From Chrysemys picta bellii (taxonomy: Eukaryota; Chordata; Testudines; Emydidae), in NCBI RefSeq assembly GCF_011386835.1, contig NC_088799.1, positions 77,085,302 through 77,149,301 on the forward strand: a stretch of 64,000 nt of DNA, given 5' to 3'. The translations under genes were made by a program, and so were the position numbers. The notes under the pieces were generated by a model that worked only from the letters and a program-made list of their open reading frames with translations, did no database searches and was not told the DNA's origin. Numbering within the stretch: position 1 is the stretch's first letter; the number at the start of each line of letters is the position of its first letter. Below are positions 49,601 through 58,808 of the stretch, one piece after another.

Positions 49601-52600
49601 GTGACACTATAAACAAGAAGCGGGCAGCATTATCTCCTGCAAATTGTAACCAAACTCATTTGTCTGAGCAATTGGATGAAGTAGGACTGAGTGAACTTGT
49701 AGGCGCTAAATTTGGGGGGGGGGTTATTTTTGAATGCAGTTGGGTTTTTTTACATAATTCTACATTTGTAAGTTCAACTTTCATGATAAAGATATTACAT
49801 TACAGTACTTGTATTAGGTGAATTGAAAAATACTATTTCTTTTGTTTTTTACAGTGCAAATATTTGTAATCAAAAATAAATATAAAGTGAGTGCTGTACA
49901 CTTTGTATTCTGTGTTGTAACTGAAATCAATATATTTGAAAATGTAGAAAACATCCAAAAATATTTAAATAAATTGTGTTCTATTATTAACAGTGCAATT
50001 AATCATGCAATGAATCGCCATTGATTTTTTTAAATGCACGATTAATCAAGATTAATTTTTTTTAATCGTTTGACAGCCCTACTAATAATACCACTGTATT
50101 TGTGCCTCCTCATTAAAATACATATATTTACATTTTATCACCGCACTAGCGGTGATAAAATAGTATAGTAGTGACTCTGCTATGGTTAATTCTTTCATAT
50201 TGCACTTGAGTATGTCAAATACTGGATCACCAAATGTGGATAGGGCATCCTATCTTTTCTGTCTTTACCTTTAGTTTTTATTTTTAAAGGAAATGCATGT
50301 TCCATTAAAACCAAAACTAAAACTCTTAAAAGGATGAAAAATAAGCTACAGTCTGTGTCCCCACATTCCCAGTAATCCATACAACTGCAAAAAAGTGGCC
50401 ATGAAACACTCATATATATAAAGTTAAAATAAAGCAGAAAGAAAAATAATACAAATAGCCAAACCAAGAGATACTGAACACACTGGAAAGACATTAATAG
50501 TCTAAGGTTTAGCTATTTCCAGTGAGGTAAACCCTTTAGTCTTTACTTTTGGTGCACACTAGTCCCTCTTTGTTATTTGGACCATTTAATACCAAAGTAA
50601 ATGAGCAATATGACTTTTTGTAGCTTGTCCCAACTTTGTCCCACCAGGATATGAACGAGCCCAAATGGTGATAGCCCTTTGGTAGTGTCTGTGTTATATC
50701 AAACCAGCGCACCCTATCAGGAAGGCCTGGATCCCTGAAAAGGAAGGCTATAGCTCCTGCCATGCAAACTGTTATACATGTGCTTAATGTTACACATGTG
50801 AGTAACCCCTTCAATGCCAATGGGGTTACTCAAATGTGGCGAGGTAAGTATGTGTGTGTTTGCAGGATCAGGGCTCTAATCAGCACAACACAGGAACGTG
50901 CCAACAGACCAATCCTTGAAGCAACAAGTGTTATGTAGGGTGTTGACATGACACCTGGGACCTTCATTTACAACATCTCCATGTTTTTGTTTTGATTGAG
51001 GGGAAAGGTTTTGGGAAGAGAAGAAAGGAGTCCTCTGTCAGTGAAGTACCACCATGTATGACATCCAAATGCGGGGAGGACAGAAAGAGGAACATGGACA
51101 GTCTGTTCTGATTTGGTGCCCAGACAACCTAGTCCACCTTTTGAGCTTAAGGAAAGAAAAGAAAAGCTGTCCCTCTTTGTTTGTGGCTGTCATCTGGTTT
51201 ATGACACACAGATGAATGAAGCTCAGCTATCCCCAGTGGAACGGTATGGAAACAGAAACCAGACTCTTTTTTTTCAAACATGTACACAGTTGTATTTTTG
51301 GCAAATCCTTACTTGTCTTTCCAGTAATACTGTCCCCAGTGTCCAGATATATCTTCTATGCCAGCCAGCAAATGATCCAAGAACTAAACAGAAGAGAGGA
51401 TTTTGCTATACACCGGTGTATCATTGCATATATGATGAACTATGTTGGATAACATCAAAAGCCAGCAGACAAAATGAAGGACATTTTCAGCTAGGTTCAG
51501 TAATCAGTAAACAAGAACAGGAGCTGTCTGCATAATTCCCCATTCAATCATCCTTGGTTCTAAAATGCAATGAGGCTTCTTTCTTTCAGGTGTGCACAAG
51601 CAGAGAATAATCACTGAGGGACATGGATCTGTTTTTTATTAAACATGCAGGTAGGCCAATGCCTTGCATGCCCTGCATAGTGCGACTTGACAAACACTGG
51701 AAGCTCATACTGAATGTTTGGAGAGCAATGTGTTTCATGAGAAAGACATATTTGGTGCATAGGTGCTGACTACATAGGGCTGGAGCTTCTCCTGGAATAA
51801 TAAATACCCCCTGCTACTAAATAAAATCAATGACTACACTGCATCTTAAACACAAGCAGCTTATTTCTATGTTAAAAATTCTGAACAGGGAAATTTTCAA
51901 CCTTAAAAAGTCTCCTGAATTTCCCAAATTGCCTCCCCAGCTGTTGTCACCAGTACAACCTGCAGCAGACTCTGCTATGCCACTGTTCATTACCCCCATC
52001 ATACAAGTGTTCCTGTGCAGCTTCAACCAGCTCTAATTAGAGAAATCTCCTTTTGCACACAGAGATATACTAAGCTTTCAGCAAGTAGGTGTTAATCATG
52101 TGACAGTGCTCGCTTAACCAGCCTCCTCCACTCTTTGACTTCCCCTGAGGTTACACACAGCAACCTAACATGGCTTCAGATGTGTTAGACTGCACCTTAC
52201 TGGGGCTTCTCAGGGCAGGTCTACACTACGGGGTTAAGTTGACCTAAGTTACGCAATTCCAGCTACGTGACTAACGTAGCTCAATGGTGGGTAACCTGCA
52301 GCCTGTGGGCCGCATGCAGCCCATCGGGGTAATCCGATTGCGGACCACAAGACATTTTGCCGATGTTGACCATCCACAGGCACCACCCCCTGCAGCTCCC
52401 AGTGGCTGCGGTTCTCTGTTCCCAGCCAATGAGAGCTGCGGGAAGCAGTGGCCAGCACGTCCCTGCAGACCACCGCTTACCGCTGCTCCCATTGACCAGG
52501 AATGGCGAATCATAGACACGGGGAGCTGTAGGGGGCCATGCCTGCGGATGGTCAACGTTAGCAAAACGTCTCGTGGCCCACAATCAGATTACCCTGATGG

Positions 52601-55600
52601 GCCGCATGCGGCCCACAGGTTGCCCACCACTGACGTAGCTGGAGAAACTCTCCCGTCGACTTACCTTATATTGTCTCATTCAGGTGGAGTACCAGAGTCG
52701 ACGGGAGAGCGATCTGTGGTCAATTTAGCGGGTCTTCACTAGACCTGCTAAATCGACCGCCCATGGATCAATCGCCATGCTTCAATCCCCTGGTAATTCT
52801 AGAAAAACCCTGTCACATTAAACTAACTTGACTGAGCTAACACAACTGAAAAGCACACTTTTTTTGCCCATCAAACCAGGACTTTTAAAAGGTGGTTTGG
52901 GAGGGGGAGTCTATGACATTTGTTGCCACAGAAGATTTCCTTCTCATTTCTCTCCTATTACATTTATAGGGCTTCATTTTTCCCTTTTGCTAGTGGTAGT
53001 AAGTTCTAATGAGACAATACTTGGTCTCCCAGGCTGAGTTTAATTTGAGTAACGAATACACCCAATGTTTTGAGAGATGCTTGAGAACTGGAGAGATAGC
53101 TCGGTGGTTTGAGCATTGGCCTACTAAACCCAGTGTTGTGAGTTCAATCCTTGAGGGGGCCACTTAGGGATCTGGGGCAAAAATCAGTACTTGGTCCTGC
53201 TAGTGAAGGCAAGGGGCTGGACTTGACTCAATGACCTTTCAAGGTCCCTTCCAGTTCTATGAGAGAGGTATATTGCCCACCTCCAGCTTTTTGGATAATT
53301 AGGTGAATCATATACCCATTAAATCTTAAGGAATGTCTACAAATACTACGTCTCTGTCCTGTCTTTACATTTTCTGCCTTCAAATCAACAAGGATCAGAA
53401 GCCAGAATCACTGACAGGAAGGTATTAATTATTAATTATTTTTATTTGTACAGCACCAGCAGTGTGGTGCTGACAGGCAACTGATCCCCAGTGTAGGGTG
53501 GCTACAAGACATTCTGTCCATTGGCTGGAAAGGTGTTGGGAGGGGAGGAGCGGGCAGACTGTCAAGGGGGAGAGGCAGTTCTTTCTCAAAGGATGGTGGC
53601 CTGAGGGGAGTTAGAACTAGGGGGACCTGGCAGCTAGGAAACAGCAAGAAATAGGGATTGGTGGGGCAGGAAAAGTGGAGGTAGGCGAGAGCATACTGCA
53701 GCATGAAGGGTGAACAACCCGCAGGGGAAGCTTTAAGTGAAAAAGGTGAACAATGGGAAGATGCTGGGGCAGCCAAGCCAAGCCAGCAAGGCAGGAGTAG
53801 GGAGCTCTCCGTTTGTGACTGTGCATCACCATTGCTGATGGGGTGAAGTTCACTCTAAGCCACTGTCACAGAGAGGTCACTGATTCACCAAGGCAGCAGA
53901 TCAGCACATCTACTCATTTATGGGCATCCATTTCCATTCTTGCACAGGCAAAAGTTTAGGCTGTCTAAGGACTGCAGAATTAGGCCCGCTCGTTGTAACA
54001 CTAACACCACAAATATTTAGTTTAAAAAATCCTAAATTGTGTCTTTCAGTCAAAATGGTAAAAAGGATCCCAGACGGAGCATTACAATAATCCCCTCTGA
54101 AGAAATAAATTAAAGGAAGAAAGCTTCCTCTGGGTTCCTGAGCGCCTGCTTTCTAGCTACCTGTATTGTTACCATGTCTACTTAATTAGTACATAGCTGT
54201 TTTCAGCTCACATTACCCAATAAACACATCTTTAGAGATGATTTACCATTCATGCTCTAACAAAAGAAGGAAGTGGTTCCTGTTTACTATAGGAAAAGCC
54301 TCTTCAGCCTATTGAACTGTTCCATTAACCTTAGACAAAGCCCCATAATACATACTAATTGGGAGAATGCCAAGCCTGTTTCCTACAAGTGCTTTCAGAG
54401 CAAACACCTGTGTTTTCATTTTATTTGTTGTTGTTGTCAAAAAGAGAAAAGAAATATTCCTTAGGAATTAGTACTCAGGTAAAAATGATTTGCCATCAAA
54501 AAATTCTATTCATAACTAATACTTTACCTTTGACAAAATGCTTCAAGGACACCGCCTAGTAAAAAATCCCACTGCCACAATACCAACACTTCGGATGACC
54601 AGAGAAAAAACAAAGCCTCTCCAGTTTGTTTCATGGGTGAGTTTGGCAGCATTTTGTGTAATTTCACTAGCTGTTTTCCTGGTATACCAGTTCCCCTATT
54701 TGTTTGATTTGTGTTTGTAATACCATCAGTATTGGCAGTGAGACTCAGAAACAGGGGTATTACCTGGACTCAGGTTTTTAAGCTGACTAGATTCCAAATG
54801 ATGTTTAAACATCCTATTTGCTGTGATATGTAAGACACAGTGTGCTAGATTCTGGCCCACACTGCAGTCCCTCTGGCTGCTGCAATGGTACGAAGGTACT
54901 CTACTATGCTAAACGGGCAGCTGAGCAGTCCCCTGGCAAGCTGGAATCCTCTGTCCGCGTAGCTGGTGTAGCCAACTCTACATCACCCCTAACTAGCCCC
55001 TGAAAATGAGGGCATATCAGAGGTGGAAGGGAGCTTGTCCAAAGCACGCTGCATTCCAGCAATCCCCAGCTGGCATAACAACCCCATGGGGACTTAGACC
55101 AGCCCTGAGATTGGGCCAAGTGTAAAGCCAACATAGTCTCCCCACATTCCCTACAGCTGCTCTGAGCTGCAATTTGTCATAGCTGAGGATGTAGCCCATT
55201 TTATCCTAGAGGCAGTAGATAAAGGAACTGACCTGGGAGTGTAAACATATGGGGTCTACCGAGGACTCTGCCACTGATCTGCTGCATGACTATGGGCTAG
55301 TCACATAGCCTCTCTGTGCCTGTTTCTCTCCTGTGTAGCTGTTCAAAAGTGACCGCAGGTAGGGTATGTTTGTAATTGTAGTGCTTTCACCTCTCACATT
55401 CTAGAAACTGTTAATATTACACCAAATCATCTCTACCAATGCTGAAACACACTAAATAAAGTTTTCCAATTACATGAAGGCCCATAGAAACGGCTGATAT
55501 TTAACCTCAAATAGGAAGTGAGCCAAATCCACCAAATTAAATTAGTTTAGAACTCTGTACCACTGTGTTAGGGAAACAATGTATGTTTGGTTTTTCGAGT

Positions 55601-56846
55601 GTGATGATCCCTTGCAATTTGAAGCTACAAATTAACATCCAATTAAATTTACCACTTCCTCGGGGCCCAGTCTTGCTCTGGGGCTCACATGATAACTCTT
55701 TGCAGGCTATTTGTGCAGCACTTGTGCACACAAGCAAGGTAGCAAATAGTGTGGTAGCTGTTCTGCATAAACCAGGTGAAGGGATTTCTCAGCCCCTGCC
55801 CACCCTATGTGTGCAAAGCCTGTAACATGGGCATTTCCGATGCATATGTTTGGGTGGGTGGGCGGGTGGCTGGGTATCTGTGCTTATGTGGGCTAAAGCC
55901 AACTTACATGGACATGGAAAACTACTACACAGCAGCCCTTCTTTGTGTCAGGAGTATCTTCACCCCAAGTATAGGATTAATTGCTCTTACTTCTATAGCA
56001 TGAATCAAATGAGAGTCCTTTCAATGACTTCAGCGGGCTTTGGAGCAGGCTGCTGCTGAGGGACGGAAACTGAGAGATGTAATTGCCAGGTATATGAATA
56101 TATCCAAATACATTGCCACTAGACTTGCTATCATGTCCCAGCCAGCCCCCGCAACTCCGAGCTCTGCCCACGTTTGGGGCTGTGTTTTCCTTTGGTGTCA
56201 GCTCTTTTCTTTTGGAGGGTGTCCTTCTAGCATTTGGTGATTATTAGTGGCCAGCCAGAACCCCCACAGAAACACAAAAAACAGAACTACAGCTAAGCCT
56301 ATATGCTAACTTCTTACCACTAGGTCCAGAGCTGGGGCTAGTGCCTGGTGCACAGGGCACCAATGTCGGGTCATTCCCCCAACTAGGAAAGCTCACACAC
56401 ACCCTCCCCCATTGCCTCCTTGATCCCTTCCAGACAGGCAGAAAGGACCAGTTAGACCGGGTTAGGTTAGACTGTAAACTCTTTGGGGCAGGTACAGCAC
56501 CTAGCACAATGGCACCCTGATCAGGTCCCTGTGTGCTACTGCAATAAGAATAGCAGAGCTTACTACCTTCGTATGACCCAGAGCCTGAAAAGGAATCTGC
56601 ATTCAGAAAGCCCCGCTGAACTAAATAGGACTCTGCAAGGGCTCAAGGGTCTTCACAGGCAAATTGCTTGGCAGGATCAGGCCTATTAGCAAAGCAAATT
56701 GAAATGCTGTAATCATACCCACCCTTTGGCTAGGCATAAAGAGCTGACCCACTTACCCGGATGTGAATCTGTTCCCCTACCGTGGGCGCACTTTCTCTTT
56801 TCCTCTTCACATCTAATAAGTCAACGAGAGGACGGATGGTCATTCC
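31544..56846 (-). CDS. SLC9A2-like: SLC9A (NHE2/NHE4-type) Na+/H+ exchanger, C-terminal seven exons
   Basis: Spliced gene on the minus strand; exons 56846-56757, 51383-51313, 47194-47030, 45763-45652, 44412-44278, 39549-39483 and 31680-31544. Junction phases 0, 2, 2, 0, 0, 1 are all mutually consistent. Together they encode the end of the exchanger membrane domain (GMTIRPLV), the CHP-binding juxtamembrane region (FLDHLLAGIEDISGHWG), the QPKSSIV...YEKLERKHAIELVE block, NLYKIRRT, YNRHTL, EAKEILI and a short tail ending in TAA. Known: NHE2/NHE4 are electroneutral Na+/H+ antiporters of the plasma membrane. The match is to NHE2 and NHE4 about equally, so the exact paralogue is uncertain. The tail is much shorter than in human NHE2, and exons for TM1 to the penultimate helix are not visible in the window. 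Confidence 0.9.
33971..34094. mobile_element. Mariner-like MITE with TA duplication
   Basis: 124 bp with TIRs GGGTGACCAGA and TCTGGTCACCC, flanked by TA at 33969-33970 and 34095-34096. Internally GATGTCCCGAT pairs imperfectly with CTGTCCCGATTTTTCACACT in direct orientation. It lies in the last SLC9A intron. Confidence 0.75.
34560..37549. other. Long unclassified block in last SLC9A intron
   Basis: Low-AT, repeat-like prose from ACAGGTTTCTTACCTGAATA to about 37550. Similar half-palindromic phrases (CTCATTCATTACTAATGG, TCATTATTAATGG) recur within it. A frame at 36221-35913 shows no known domain. Possibly an old retroelement, unproven. Confidence 0.3.
37551..37573. repeat. (TA)n microsatellite
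   Basis: TATATATATATATCTATATAT-type run with one interruption. Confidence 0.85.
37650..37819. mobile_element. Truncated hAT MITE (52282 family)
   Basis: The right part GGGCCGCAGGTTGCCCACCACTG-like end and the internal CTGCAGCTCCCATTGGCC / CCACTGGGAGCTGCAGG palindrome match the element at 52282-52632. The left TIR is missing. Confidence 0.6.
39483..39549 (-). CDS. SLC9A2-like: SLC9A exon: basic tail segment
   Basis: 67 nt between acceptor tcataatcacag and donor ACTG|gtaagt; phase 0 in, phase 1 out. Of the three frames only this one is open. It encodes KDDSYSAHHGSDTKPKL and HRSLT. It follows the previous exon at the position where NHE2 has RKDSSL. Conservation is weak, so the call rests on splice sites, phase and position. 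Confidence 0.7.
40765..40975 (+). mobile_element. MIR SINE, sense
   Basis: TTAGCTCTGCCACAGATGTC, CCTCGGGTAAATCAGTTAAT, CTCTCTGTGCCTCCGTTCCTC and GTGAAAATGGGGTAGTTACA follow the MIR core, ending in GACTGTAAGCTCTCCAGGGC. It lies in the SLC9A intron between exons 44278 and 39549. Confidence 0.75.
44278..44412 (-). CDS. SLC9A2-like: SLC9A exon: YNRHTL / EAKEILI
   Basis: 135 nt, phase 0 at both ends. Donor is AGGAG|gtatgg; acceptor is gtgagcag, which has a weak pyrimidine tract. It encodes VPAYNRHTLPG..., then EEEAKEILILRHRSLRIH and a serine/acidic patch NRSDSDHSRKE. NHE2 has YNRHSL...RQAKEILIRRRHSLRES at the same place. Confidence 0.88.
44866..44913. repeat. (AGTAT)9 microsatellite
   Basis: Nine uninterrupted AGTAT units plus AGT. 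It lies in the SLC9A intron between exons 45652 and 44412. Confidence 0.97.
45652..45763 (-). CDS. SLC9A2-like: SLC9A exon: IQKILARNLYKIRRT
   Basis: 112 nt between acceptor gttttctttgcag and donor AACA|gtaagg; phase 2 in, phase 0 out. It encodes a variable stretch (DSHRSAVMVKESDS), then LENIQKILARNLYKIRRT, matching the I-R-x-L-L-S-R-N-L-Y-Q-I-R-Q-R helix of NHE2. Confidence 0.88.
47030..47194 (-). CDS. SLC9A2-like: SLC9A exon: QPKSSIV / KHAIELVE block
   Basis: 165 nt between acceptor ttcctgaacag and donor TGCT|gtaagt; phase 2 in and out. It encodes LEYFNSKYLQKFLLRE, DQPKSSIVLLYEKLERKHAI and ELVEAG. This is strongly conserved with human NHE2/NHE4 (QPKSSIVSLYKKLE.KHAIE), and is the best evidence for that subgroup over NHE1, NHE3 or NHE5. 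Confidence 0.93.
48402..50081 (+). mobile_element. hAT element with ~600-bp inverted arms, 8-bp TSD CTAATAAT
   Basis: 1680 bp, ends TAGGGCTGTCGATT.../...TTTGACAGCCCTA, flanked by CTAATAAT at 48394-48401 and 50082-50089. Same family and same inverted-arm design as 24958-26613, in the opposite orientation. It lies in the SLC9A intron between exons 51313 and 47194. Confidence 0.88.
49140..49690 (+). pseudogene. hAT transposase C-terminal fragment, frameshifted
   Basis: NVRFLKIATAFNQRFKNLKC, LPKSERDEVWSLLSQILKEQ, PPKKKINFLLVASHSDDENE and LEWWLKYEG in one frame (49197-49520). The next frame continues SESLAHLALKYLETPVTTVP...RLFSLSGDTINKKRAALSP. One frameshift at about 49510 splits the dimerisation domain. 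The antisense copy of the tail lies at 48829-49044. Confidence 0.85.
51313..51383 (-). CDS. SLC9A2-like: SLC9A exon: CHP-binding juxtamembrane segment
   Basis: 71 nt between the pyrimidine-rich acceptor ctcttctgtttag and donor ACAA|gtaagg. Phase 0 in, phase 2 out, exactly what its neighbours require. It encodes FLDHLLAGIEDI, SGHWGQYYWKD and two bases of a Lys codon. In other NHEs the motif reads GIED(V/I)CGH; here the cysteine is replaced by serine. Confidence 0.92.
52212..52795. mobile_element. Harbinger-like MITE, host of a nested hAT MITE
   Basis: Left end GGCAGGTCTACACTACGGGG, then AGCTACGTGACTAACGTAGCT, resumes at 52633 with ACGTAGCTGGAG and CGTCGACTTACC, GAGTCGACGGGAGAGCGATC. Same family as 13138-13442 and 17952-18207. 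The right TIR is eroded. Confidence 0.65.
52282..52632. mobile_element. hAT MITE nested in MITE, 8-bp TSD ACGTAGCT
   Basis: 351 bp with TIRs CAATGGTGGGTAACC and GGTTGCCCACCACTG, flanked by ACGTAGCT at 52274-52281 and 52633-52640. The interior is largely palindromic (GGGCCGCATGC.../...GCATGCGGCCC). Confidence 0.9.
53090..53275 (+). mobile_element. tRNA-derived SINE (turtle Cry/TurtleSINE type)
   Basis: A tRNA-like head with A box TAGCTCGGTGGTTTGAGC at 53097-53114 and B box GTTGTGAGTTCAATCC at 53135-53150, separated by 20 bp as in pol III promoters. The body continues GGGATCTGGGGCAAAAATC and CAAGGTCCCTTCCAGTTCTA. tRNA-derived SINEs of this form are abundant in turtles. Confidence 0.8.
55245..55365 (+). 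mobile_element. MIR SINE fragment
   Basis: GACTCTGCCACTGATCTGCT, GCTAGTCACATAGCCTCTCT and GTGCCTGTTTCTCTCCTGTG match the MIR core in order. Confidence 0.6.
56757..56846 (-). CDS. SLC9A2-like: SLC9A exon: end of membrane domain
   Basis: 90 nt, phase 0 at both ends, between acceptor ttatgctgcag and donor CCGG|gtaagt. It encodes GMTIRPLVDLLDVKRKRE... and ends EQIHIR. This matches the NHE segment G-I-T-I-R-P-L-V-x-x-LDVKR at the end of the last transmembrane helix and the start of the cytoplasmic tail. Confidence 0.93.
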
Positions 56847-57194
56847 CTGCAGCATAATGACATGCACACAAATCAGGCTCTCTTCACAACACAGCAACTT
56901 TTCAAAGGACCAGCATGTTTTCTAGTTACATATCTTTTAGCCTGTGCTGAAAATTTGCTGTTGAACAGCATCACCAACGTCAACACAAAATTAGCATAGC
57001 AACCCAGTTCCTGCTGCACTGAATCCTGACTTGTTTCCAGTGAGAAGAGTTCTTTGGGCCAGTCTCTCTCCTCAGCTTTTTTGCTCTTTTCAATATGTGA
57101 AGCCACTGTCTGTGAAAAACTCTGTACCTGTTTGCAACCCAAAAACTTTATTTACCAACAGACAAGCTATGTTAACGATCCCAGTCCTCTCACA

Positions 57195-57300
57195 CATTCA
57201 TAGATTTTAAGGCTAAAGGGACTTGCATTACCTCTTGCATTATACAGGTCACAGAACCTCACCCAGTAATTTCTGCCTCAAGTCTATGAAAACTGCACAA
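57195..57300 (-). mobile_element. CR1 3' end fragment
   Basis: ATTCATAGATTTTAAGGCTA, then TTATACAGGTCACAGAACCTC resembles the CR1 3' end also seen at 62590-62680, in the same orientation. Confidence 0.6.
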
Positions 57301-57430
57301 TTAATTGTTTGGTGGCCAAACTGAAAAAATCTGGGAGAAAAAAACAAACATTTGGAGTCTAATTGAAACTGATTTTTTTTATTTTTTTCTCACCTAAGGA
57401 TTTTTTTTTTAAACCATTTCAGGACAAAAA

Positions 57431-57505
57431 AATATTTTGTTCAATCCAAAAATATTTTTTTCATCCAAAATATTTTGTTCAATCCAAAAATATTTTTTTC
57501 ATTCT
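57431..57505. repeat. Two tandem copies of a ~37-bp AT-rich unit
   Basis: AATATTTTGTTCAATCCAAA with its following ATATTTTTTTCAT occurs twice, at about 57431 and 57468. The surrounding 57300-57760 is rich in TTTTCAT/AAAATG and resembles 41040-41340 and 28480-28620. Confidence 0.8.
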
Positions 57506-58581
57506 ACAGTGTTACATTTTCAGGTGGGTTTTTTTTACCCTTTGCAAAAAAATCAAACAAATCTAGCTAAATTTAGAACAAAAATGTCATTTCCAAATGA
57601 AAAGTCAAAGCATGATATTTCAAAAATGTCAAAAAAGCTCATTGTGATTTTTAAAAAACCCCACATGTTTTTTCATTTTTCATTCAGCCAAAACTATTTG
57701 CCAATTTAACCTGAATCCATTAAACAGTTTTGGTCACCCTGAAACTTCCTGTTTTGGTGAATAAAATATTCCAATGACAAATTTCACCCAGCTGTAAAGC
57801 CTATAACTTCTGCTTGAGCGCTAGCATGTCTTGTAGAAAAAGGTCTAGTTGAAATGTAAAATTGTTAACTGATGACAGTTCTGAGCACCTTGCAGGAGTC
57901 TTACTGTCAGCATCTTTGATTTATCTATGACTAACTGGTGGGGGGGGGGGAGAGTTTAAAAAAATCTTTCCATGGAACTCATGAATGAGAAATTCTGAAG
58001 TTCTGCTGTGATTACAATCCATTATATCTCTTAAGTTTGCCACTTTAAGAAATTACTTTCCTATGCTATGCCTGCAGCAGAAATGATACAGTAGCTGATG
58101 CTCATGACTCTCTTGAATGTCACAAGAGTTGGCACGGAGGACAGCTTTAATTGCAAGAACAATTAATGTGTCATTTTAATCACTAATGTCAATACAGAAT
58201 TCATCAACATTCAGTGTAAATAATATAAATCTTACAAATTTAGAAATAACACATATTGCTAATTAAGCAGCGCCTATGTAATTTGGCCTCTTGTCTTTTG
58301 CTGGATAATCAGCTGGGTTTGTTTTCATTTTAAACTGACAGTACTGAGTTCTGTGACCATGACTCCCAACTTCTCACATACACAGAAGAGATTTCTATGG
58401 CTCTGATCCTGAGTGTTGTTTTATATGAGCAGACCCCTGTGCTTGTGCAGAGCCCCATTGACTTCAACAGAGTTCTGGTGGGGAGATGGGGCGGGGGCAG
58501 ACTCCTGCAGCCACATGGATAAACTTGCTTAGTACTGATTGATGGCTGTATATAACTTGTGTGAAATGTATTACTGGTGTC

Positions 58582-58808
58582 CAGGGCGGCTCCAGGCACC
58601 AGCTTACCAAGCAAGTGCTTGGGGCGGCCACTCCAGAGAGGGTTCAGCACGTCCAGCTGTTCGGCAGCAATTTGGCGGACGGTCCCTCACTCCTGCTCGG
58701 AGCGAAGGACCTTCCGCCGAATTGCCGCCGCAGATCGCGATCGCAGCTTTTTTTGTTTTTGTTTTTGTTTGGCTGCTTGGGGGGGCCAAAACCCTGGAGC
58801 CGGCCCTG
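58582..58808. mobile_element. hAT MITE with 8-bp TSD CTGGTGTC
   Basis: 227 bp, GC-rich, TIRs CAGGGCGGCTCCAGG and CCTGGAGCCGGCCCTG, flanked by CTGGTGTC at 58574-58581 and 58809-58816. A (GTTTTT)n run lies at about 58747-58770. Confidence 0.9.

Noticed and set aside
50536..50820. Minus-strand frame with RWFDITQTLPKGYHHLGS...SWWDK, first taken for the CHP-binding exon of the exchanger
   Set aside because: Spacing resembles the motif, but the residues do not match GIED.CGH and the phase is wrong. The true exon was found at 51313-51383.
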